A stretch of 64,000 bases of DNA from Desmodesmus armatus (taxonomy: Eukaryota > Chlorophyta > Chlorophyceae > Sphaeropleales > Scenedesmaceae): contig VIIQ02000309.1 in assembly GCA_007449985.2 (NCBI GenBank), positions 1-64,000 of the forward strand. Reading direction: 5' to 3'. Of this stretch, positions 56,201-64,000 are shown one piece after another. Under the pieces are notes generated by a model. It was not told the origin of the DNA, did not search any database, and saw only the letters and a program-made list of their open reading frames with translations. How positions within the stretch are numbered: the first letter of the stretch is position 1; each line of letters begins with the position of its first letter. A program made the position numbers and the translations under genes.

Positions 56201-59200
56201 GGCTGGCAGCCCCTCAGGCACACTGCTGCTGCTGCTGCTGTTCCAGGTGACTGTGCGTGGCCATCTGCTGGTTCCGCCCCCACCTCCCTCCACCCCCACG
56301 TCTTCTCCTGTGAGCAGCCTGTTGGTCCCTTCAGCTTGGGCAGCATCAGCTGCCTGGCTGGCAGCCCCTCAGGCACACTGCTGCTGCTGCTGCTGCTGCT
56401 GTTCCAGGTGACTGTGCGTGGCCATCTGCTGGTTCCGCCCCCACCTCCCTCCACCCCCACGTCTTCTCCTGTGAGCAGCCTGTTGGTCCCGTCAGCCCTG
56501 GGCAGCATCAGCTGCCTGGCTGGCAGCCCCTCAGGCACACTGCTGCTGCTGCTGCTGCTGTTCCAGGTGACTGTGCGTGGCCATCTGCTGGTTCCGCCCC
56601 ACCTCCCTCCACCCCCACGTCTTCTCCTGTGAGCAGCCTGTTGGTCCCGTCAGCTTTGGGCAGCATCAGCTGCCTGGCTGGCAGCCCCTCAGGCACACTG
56701 CTGCTGCTGCTGCTGCTGTTCCAGGTGACTGTGCGTGGCCATCTGCTGGTTCCGCCCCCACCTCCCTCCACCCCCACGTCTTCTCCTGTGAGCAGCCTGT
56801 TGGTCCCGTCAGCCCTGGGCAGCATCAGCTGCCTGGCTGGCAGCCCCTCAGGCACACTGCTGCTGCTGCTGCTGCTGTTCCAGGTGACTGTGCGTGGCCA
56901 TCTGCTGGTTCCGCCCCCACCTCCCTCCACCCCCACGTCTTCTCCTGTGAGCAGCCTGTTGGTCCCGTCAGCCCTGGGCAGCATCAGCTGCCTGGCTGGC
57001 AGCCCCTCAGGCACACTGCTGCTGCTGCTGCTGCTGCTGTTCCAGGTGACTGTGCGTGGCCATCTGCTGGTTCCGCCCCCACCTCCCTCCACCCCCACGA
57101 TTTCTCCTGTGAGCAGCCTGTTGGTCCCGTCAGCTTTGGGCAGCATCAGCTGCCTGGCTGGCAGCCCCTCAGGCACACTGCTGCTGCTGCTGCTGTTCCA
57201 AGTGACTGTGCGTGGCCATCTGCTGGTTCCGCCCCCACCTGCCCCCACCCCCACTTCCCCTTTGTAAGCAGCATGTTGGTCCCGTCAGCCCTGGGCAGCA
57301 TCAGCTGCCTGGCTGGCAGCCCCTCAGGCACACTGCTGCTGCTGCTGCTGCTGTTCCAGGTGACTGTGCGTGGCCATCTGCTGGTTCCGCCCCCACCTCC
57401 CTCCACCCCCACGTCTTCTCCTGTGAGCAGCCTGTTGGTCCCGTCAGCTTTGGGCAGCATCAGCTGCCTGGCTGGCAGCCCCTCAGGCACACTGCTGCTG
57501 CTGCTGCTGCTGTTCCAGGTGACTGTGCGTGGCCATCTGCTGGTTCCGCCCCCACCTGCCCCCACCCCCACCTCCTCCTGTAAGCAGCCTGTTGGTCCCG
57601 TCAGCCCTGGGCAGCATCAGCTTCCTGGCTGGCAGCCCCTCAGGCACACTGCTGCTGCTGCTGCTGTTCCAGGTGACTGTGCGTGGCCATCTGCTGGTTC
57701 CGCCCCCACCTCCCTCCACCCCACGTCTTCTCCTGTGAGCAGCCTGTTGGTCCCTTCAGCTTTGGGCAGCATCAGCTGCCTGGCTGGCAGCCCCTCAGGC
57801 ACACTACTGCTGCTGTGCTGCTGCTGTTCCAGGTGACTGTGCGTGGCCATCTGCTGGTTCCGCCCCCACCTCCCTCCACCCCCACGTCTTCTCCTGTGAG
57901 CAGCCTGTTGGTCCGTCAGCCCTGGGCAGCATCAGCTGCCTGGCTGACAGCCCCTCAGGCACACTGCTGCTGCTGCTGCTGCTGTTCCAGGTGACTGTGC
58001 GTGGCCATCTGCTGGTTCCGCCCCCACCTCCCTCCACTCCACGTCTTCTCCTGTGAGCAGCCTGTTGGTCCCGTCAGCTTTGGCAGCATCAGCTGCCTGG
58101 CTGGCAGCCCCTCAGGCACACTGCTGCTACTGCTGCTGCTGTTCCAGGTGACTGTGCGTGGCCATCTGCTGGTTCCGCCCCCACCTCCCTCCACCCCACG
58201 TCTTCCTCCTGTGAGCAGCCTGTTGGTCCCTTTAGCCCTGGGCAGCATCAGCTGCCTGGCTGGCAGCCCCTCAGGCACACTGCTGCTGCTGCTGCTGCTG
58301 TTCCAGGTGACTGTGCGTGGCCATCTGCTGGTTCCGCCCCCACCTCCCTCCACCCCCACGTCTTCTCCTGTGAGCAGCCTGTTGGTCCCTTCAGCCCTAG
58401 GCAGCATCAGCTGCCTGGCTGGCAGCCCCTCAGGCACATTGCTGCTGCTGCTGCTGCTGTTCCAGGTGACTGTGCGTGGCCATCTGCTGGTTCCGCCCCC
58501 ACCTCCCTCCACTCCCACGTCTTCTCCTATGAGCAGCCTGTTGGTCCCGTCAGCCCTGGGCAGCATCAGCTGCCTGGCTGGCAGCCCCTCAGGCACACTG
58601 CTGCTGCTGCTGCTGCTGCTGTTCCAGGTGACTGTGCGTGGCCATCTGCTGGTTCCGCCCCCACCTCCCTCCACTCCCACGATTTCTCCTGTGAGCAGCC
58701 TGTTGGTCCCGTCAGCTTTGGGCAGCATCAGCTGCCTGGCTGGCAGCCCCTCAGGCACACTGCTGCTGCTGCTGCTGTTCCAAGTGACTGTGCGTGGCCA
58801 TCTGCTGGTTCCGCCCCCACCTGCCCCCACCCCCACTTCCCCTCTTGTAAGCAGCATGTTGGTCCCGTCAGCCCTGGGCAGCATCAGCTGCCTGGCTGGC
58901 AGCCCCTCAGGCACACTGCTGCTGCTGCTGCTGCTGTTCCAGGTGACTGTGCGTGGCCATCTGCTGGTTCCGCCCCCACCTCCCTCCACCCCCACGTCTT
59001 CTCCTGTGAGCAGCCTGTTGGTCCCGTCAGCTTTGGGCAGCATCAGCTGCCTGGCTGGCAGCCCCTCAGGCACACTGCTGCTGCTGCTGCTGCTGTTCCA
59101 GGTGACTGTGCGTGGCCATCTGCTGGTTCCGCCCCCCCTGCCCCACCCCCACCTCCCCTCCTGTAAGCAGCATGTTGGTCCCGTCAGCCTGGGCAGCATC

Positions 59201-62200
59201 AGCTTCCTGGCTGGCAGCCCCTCAGGCACACTGCTGCTGCTGCTGCTGTTCCAGGTGACTGTGCGTGGCCATCTGCTGGTTCCGCCCCCACCTCCCTCCA
59301 CCCCCACGTCTTCTCCTGTGAGCAGCCTGTTGGTCCCGTCAGCTTTGGGCAGCATCAGCTGCCTGGCTGGCAGCCCCTCAGGCACACTGCTGCTGCTGCT
59401 GCTGCTGTTCCAGGTGACTGTGCGTGGCCATCTGCTGGTTCCGCCCCCACCTCCCTCCACCCCCACGTCTTCTCATGTGAGCAGCCTGTTGGTCCCTTCA
59501 GCCCTGGGCAGCATCAGCTGCCTGGCTTGCAGCCCCTAAGGCACACTGCTGCTGCTGCTGTTCCAGGTGACTGTGCGTGGCCATCTGCTGGTTCCGCCCC
59601 CACCTCCCTCCACCCCCACGTCTTCTCCTGTGAGCAGCCTGTTGGTCCCATCAGCTTTGGGCAGCATCAGCTGCCTGGCTGGCAGCCCCTCAGGCACACT
59701 GCTGCTGCTGCTGCTGCTGTTCCAGGTGACTGTGCGTGGCCATCTGCTGGTTCCGCCCCCACCTCCCTCCACCCCACCTCCCCTCCTGTAAGCAGCATGT
59801 TGGTCCCGTCAGCCCTGGGCAGCATCAGCTTCCTGGCTGGCTGCCCCTCAGGCACACTGCTGGTGCTGCTGTTGCTGTTCCAGGTGACTGTGCGTGGCCA
59901 TCTGCTGGTTCCGCCCCCACCTCCCTCCACCCCACGTCTTCTCCTGTGAGCAGCCTGTTGGTCCCGTCAGCTTTGGGCAGCATCAGCTGCCTGGCTGGCA
60001 GCCCCTCAGGCACACTGCTGCTGCTGCTGCTGTTCCAAGTGACTGTGCGTGGCCATCTGCTGGTTCCGCCCCCACCTGCCCCCACCCCCACGTCTTCTCC
60101 TGTGAGCAGCCTGTTGGTCCCGTCAGCCCTGGGCAGCATCAGCTGCCTGGCTGGCAGCCCCTCAGGCACACTGCTGCTGCTGCTGCTGCTGTTCCAGGTG
60201 ACTGTGCGTGGCCATCTGCTGGTTCCGCCCCCACCTCCCTCCACCCCACGTCTTCTCCTGTGAGCAGCCTGTTGGTCCCTTCAGCCCTGGGCAGCATCAG
60301 TTGCCTGGCTGGCAGCCCCTCAGGCACACTGCTGCTGCTGCTGCTGTTCCAGGTGACTGTGCGTGGCCATCTGCTGGTTCCGCCCCCACCTCCCTCCACC
60401 CCCACGTCTTCTCCTGTGAGCAGCCTGTTGGTCCCGTCAGCCCTGGGCAGCATCAGCTGCCTGGCTGGCAGCCCCTCAGGCACACTGCTGCTGCTGCTGC
60501 TGCTGTTCCAGGTGACTGTGCGTGGCCATCTGCTGGTTCCGCCCCCACCTCCCTCCACTCCCACGTCTTCTCCTGTGAGCAGCCTGTTGGTCCCGTCAGC
60601 CCTGGGCAGCATCAGCTGCCTGGCTGGCAGCCCCTCAGGCACACTGCTGCTGCTGCTGCTGCTGTTCCAGGTGACTGTGCGTGGCCATCTGCTGGTTCCG
60701 CCCCCACCTCCCTCCACTCCCACGTCTTCTCCTGTGAGCAGCCTGTTGGTCCCTTTAGCCCTGGGCAGCATCAGCTGCCTGGCTGGCAGCCCCTCAGGCA
60801 CACTGCTGCTGCTGTTGCTGCTGTTCCAGGTGACTGTGTGTGGCCATCTGCTGGTTCCGCCCCCACCTCCCTCCACCCCCACGTCTTCTCCTGTGAGCAG
60901 CCTGTTGGTCCCTTCAGCCCTCGGCAGCATCAGCTGCCTGGCTGGCAGCCCCTCAGGCACACTGCTGGCTGCTGGCACAGACAGGGGGGCACTGCTGGTG
61001 TGGGATGTGAGCAGGGAGGAGCCTGGACCACCCGTCTTCCAGGTGAGAGGCACAGGCCCTGAGGGCTGAATTCATAGGGTTGCACAACTCGTGCTGGGGT
61101 ACACAAAGACATCACAAAGCACGGTGCAGATGGCCCGCCGTCTGCATCAGCTGCGGTGAGGTCGTTGCTCCCCTGGCAAGTGCAGCAAAATGACTAGTCC
61201 GCGAGATACGGTACACTGGTGTGATCGCAACAGGCACCAGCAGGCCTGATGAAACGTGTGCCACATTGGCATATATGTCCCCGTTTGCCAGCCTTGCTGC
61301 ACCCATCACCCCTAACCCTGACCCTGCTGCCGTTTGCACTGGCTGCCTGTCCCCCCGTCACAGGTTGCGGGTACGGGCCAGTGTTCACCAGGAGCTGGTG
61401 GAAGCCCTGGCAGACAGCACCAGACAGGCCTGCAATTACAGGTAAACATTCTGGGGTTGAAGTGGGGTGGCGGAAGGTGGTACAAGTCATCGGATGTTGT
61501 CGCTGGTGGCAGTACCCTCCACACCAACCCACTCAACAGTGCTGCATGGCTGCATCCCTCCTGCCAGTCTTGCAACTGGCTTGCATGACACAGTCATGGA
61601 TTGCACTCACAGTCTGCCCACTGCTACACACATGACCCCTGCTCCCCCATTGATCATCTGTGTGCAAGTCAGCGTTCAGTTGGTGCCTACCTGTCCAAGG
61701 GCGTTGAGGGGATTTGCTGGGCGGCATTGGCTCAAGTGTCGTGCTGTGTGTTGTGCTGGTGGTGTGTGCTGCAGGGCTGTGTTGGTCTGCTGACAGCTTC
61801 CAGCTAGCGGGCTTTGATGCCAGGAGCAATCTCAAGCTGTGGTGGATGGTGCTGGAGAAACAGCTAGAAGGTGGGGCATATCTGTTGGTGTGTATAGTAG
61901 GGGGCTGGTTGGGGACCGTGTGTTACGTCAGCCTGAATATTCCACACATAGAACTTACGACACTGGCATCATTGCACTGCTGAAGGTGTATCATATTGGA
62001 CTTGACGGACATGACCAGCGTCATGGCAATTATTTTTTTTAAAGGAGGGAAGGGGAGATGGAACTGCCGCTGCATATGCTGCCACTGTGCTGTCATTCCC
62101 TCATTACTGGATACTTTCACCACATAGTGGTACTCTCCAGACCTAGTGAACTGCCGAAGCCGAAGCTTGGTATCACCACGCGTGAAGGGTAAACCACCGA

Positions 62201-63816
62201 AACCCGTTCACCACTGCGAGCCGCTACAAGGGTGGACATCACAGCCTGGCCAATGTCTTTGCCAGCATTCGATCCCCAGACCTTGCGATCTGAAGACCAC
62301 CGACATATTGTAATGGGCTATCGGCGGCCCTGTGATTATGTGCATCAGTAGCAGTGTCACACGGCCTTTGCCTTGAGAGGTGTATCTTGAAGTAAGCAAT
62401 GGGTAGTGGTAATCACCAGCTGCTGCCTTGGACCAGTCCGTTGTTTGGAGCCCACAGCTCATCTCACCCTGTGCACCATTGATTGGTAGTTGCTTGAGAA
62501 ACCCGTGTAACACCTTCATTCATTCATTCATTGATTGGCATTATCGTCCAACAGAACCTTGTATCCACCCACCAATCTGTGCAACTGCTGCTGCTGCCGC
62601 AACTGCTGCTGCTGCTGCTGTCACCAGGCGGTCCTGCACCAGCCGCTGGCCAGCCCCCCGCGCCCCAGCTGGCAGTTGTGGTGACACCCTTCAACGTGGC
62701 ACTGTCGGGTGAGTAGCGTTGTAGTTGAGTGAGTGCATGCATTCGTGAAGGAGTGAAGGAGTGAGTGGGTGACCAAGTGAGCGAGTGACTGAATGAGTTA
62801 GTGAGTGACTGAGTGAGGGTGACTGAATGAGTGAGTGAGGGTGCGTGACAGTGCGAATGATTGAAGGAGCAAAGTGGATGTACCGGCGGGTCCATGAATG
62901 CTGCGAGCACAGTATCCTTCAGTATCTGCGAGTAAACTGTGCACAACCTACCGTGGCAGCATTGCATCCTCTCTCACTCTACAGAAGTCAAAAATTATCA
63001 TGACAGGTTGTATCTATACCGCTGCAGGAAGGCGCCCATCGTGGATGCTGACGATGCAGCACTGCTGGCAGCACAGGAGTCAACAGAACAAGCAGCAGCA
63101 GCAGCAAGTGGCAGCAGCGGTAGCAGCAGCAGCAGCAAAACTGGGCTGCTGCCGAAGCTCGGGCAGTGGCTGGGCTTCACAGGCGCTACCCAGAGCAGCT
63201 CGACTGCAGCAGCAGCAGCAGTAGCAGGGGGCCTGAGTGATGGAGTGTCGGCAGGCAGTGGGGGGCCGGCTGGTGGTGTGTCTGGAGGCAGGTGCCCAGT
63301 CACGTGTGGCAGCCTGTGTTCCACCCCTCCAGGACGCAGGCAGGCACGCAGCCAACACTGGTCATACCTCAGGTGCGCCTGAGTGAGCGCTTGTGCAATG
63401 GATATGTCGATAAGGGAAGGGGGGGGGGGGGGTTGTCACATGATGGATGCTGGGCTCATGCCCTCAGCAACTGCCTTCTTCATGGAAGCTTTTGCAGGTG
63501 GTCATACCTCAGATGCACCTGAGTGAGCGCTTGTGCAATGGGCGTGTCAAACGAAATTAGACTGGCATGGTTATGCGAGTCATGAATGCACGATCCTATA
63601 CCTGGTGTGTGTGGCAGTTGCCCTTGGTGGTGTGTGTTTTTGGGGGGCTGGTCTTGTTTGCCGGTCTTGCTGCAGGTTTTTCTTGCAGGTGTGTCTTCCC
63701 TGTTCATCCCGTGTGGAGAGTACCGCTCAGCGGTGAAAGTATCCACTTGTAACAACCTCCCCCCCCCCCCCAAAGAGGAGGGCATCAGTGACGGGATGCA
63801 CCTGACTGCGCCATAA
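50263..63816 (+). CDS. WD40-type protein gene, partial model
   Basis: The best exon is 60830-61042 (71 codons, phase 0 at both ends). It contains LGSISCLAGSPSGTLLAAGT and GALLVWDV, a clear WD40 blade, and has a TTCCAG acceptor and a CAG|GTGAGA donor. Other plausible exons: 50263-50418 (PHGPLTGAAPLGCLCAVC), about 61362-61440 (RASVHQELVEALADSTRQ), about 61795-61870 (AGFDARSNLKLWWMVLEKQ), 62629-62709 (PQLAVVVTPFNVALSG), 63007-63230 (KAPIVDADDAALLAAQEST, with a Gln/Ala/Ser-rich stretch and TGLLPKLGQWLGFTG), 63497-63541 (VVIPQMHLSERLCNG) and 63690-63816 (SSLFIPCGEYRSAVKV). Their phases do not all agree, so exons are missing or misplaced. No family beyond WD40 could be named. It may continue beyond the window. 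Confidence 0.45.
50690..60829 (+). repeat. Array of about 65 units of about 158 bp copied from a WD40 exon start and its acceptor
   Basis: Each unit is (CTG)n TTCCAG, then GTGACTGTGCGTGGCCATCT through GGCACACTGCTG, i.e. an intron end plus the first about 145 nt of the 213-nt exon at 60830-61042. The exon's own CACTGCTGGCTG has fused with the (CTG)n of the next unit. Typical units are 159 nt (53 codons), so frames stay open over many units: 1539 nt at 58001-59539 and over 1100 nt at 59894-61069. Copy-specific 1-nt changes, such as GTCCGTCAG for GTCCCGTCAG, break the frame elsewhere. A variant class with CTCCTGTAAGCAGCATG and CAGCTTCCTGG recurs near 51730, 52205, 52830, 57265, 57580, 58845, 59160 and 59785. 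Antisense frames (up to 503 codons) are shadows. Confidence 0.92.
62487..62528 (+). mobile_element. 42-bp L1 3'-end insertion with 10-bp target-site duplication
   Basis: TAGTTGCTTGAGAAACCCGT...ACACCTTCATTCATTCATT equals the 3' terminus of the L1 element at 15051-23493, here in plus orientation. It is flanked by CATTGATTGG at 62477-62486 and 62529-62538. It lies in an intron of the WD40 gene model. Confidence 0.7.
62711..62850 (+). repeat. GTGA/GAGT-type degenerate microsatellite after a donor site
   Basis: From the donor GTGAGTAG at 62710 the intron continues as variants of GAGTGA, GTGAGTGA and AATGAGT for about 140 bp. It looks like an expansion of the donor motif itself. Confidence 0.6.
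63340..63545 (+). repeat. Echo of an exon in the WD40 locus
   Basis: TGGTCATACCTCAGGTGCGCCTGAGTGAGCGCTTGTGCAATGG at about 63359-63401 recurs as TGGTCATACCTCAGATGCACCTGAGTGAGCGCTTGTGCAATGG at 63500-63541. The second copy follows TTTTGCAG and encodes VIPQMHLSERLCNG. A further direct repeat, GATGGATGCTGGGCTCATGCCCT, is at about 63442 and 63881. Confidence 0.65.
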
Positions 63817-64000
63817 CGGGGGTGATGGGGAAGCGGGTGCGGCCGTGGTTGTGATGGGAGTGGGGCTGTCTGCGCAGTGATGGATGCTGGGCTCATGCCC
63901 TTGACTCAGCAGCTTGTACCTTGAGAGGGCGCTTGCAAAGCATGTGGAGCATGCAGCGTTCATATCTGCAAGGGCCTGCTGCTGCTGCTGCTTGCGCAGG

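Noticed and set aside
57955..59466. Antisense 503-codon open frame in the WD40 array
   Set aside because: It is the reverse of the in-frame 159-nt unit. The sense strand carries the splice sites and the WD40 exon at the array end.

Overview
The window is nuclear DNA of a eukaryote, most likely a chlorophyte green alga. Genes are split by many short GT-AG introns. Coding sequence is full of CAG/CTG-encoded Gln, Ala and Leu runs, and long C/G homopolymers and minisatellites fill the introns. The plant-type inositol polyphosphate kinase and the small membrane proteins resembling plant 'L18a-like' proteins fit Viridiplantae. The order within the algae is inference (a Sphaeropleales-like genome would fit); no rRNA or organelle marker is present to settle it.

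Layout. 1-540: tandem duplication carrying an exon end. 709-4305 (-): multi-exon gene of unknown function. 5002-12024 (+): DNA polymerase delta small subunit (POLD2), nine exons, sharing a roughly 700-bp divergent intergenic region with the previous gene. 13290-29340: tandem segmental duplication of an F-box/leucine-rich gene. Copy 1 is frameshifted and copy 2 intact. The 3' flank of copy 1 has been invaded by a nested L1-type retrotransposon complex (15061-23483, with intact ORF1 and ORF2) and by a tRNA-headed SINE; a related SINE sits in intron 1 of copy 2, and a MITE-like element in its 3' flank. 29511-31356: 294-bp satellite, each unit with a strong hairpin. 31724-33784 and 35787-38642 (-): two paralogous proline/tyrosine-rich two-helix membrane protein genes. 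39608-42292 (+): inositol-tetrakisphosphate kinase. 42616-43470 and 44193-49910 (+): two gene models of unknown function. 50263 to about 63800 (+): a WD40-type gene containing an array of about 65 units of about 158 bp.

The most unusual theme is shared by most of the genes. Short segments spanning an exon/intron boundary (splice site plus adjoining exon end) are tandemly repeated inside the neighbouring intron, as one decayed 'echo' or as a large array. It occurs at acceptor and donor sides of POLD2 exons (including its terminal exon), in the unknown gene at 709-4305, in one membrane-protein gene, in the 44-50 kb gene and at two places in the WD40 locus. The 10-kb WD40 array is the extreme case: its unit is the 3' splice site plus the first two thirds of a 213-nt exon.

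Three one- or two-base frameshifts in otherwise well-conserved exons (POLD2 exon 3, membrane-protein gene B exon 2, F-box copy 1) may be assembly indels or real lesions. Exon coordinates were built by hand from splice consensus and reading-phase agreement; no alignments or database searches were run.
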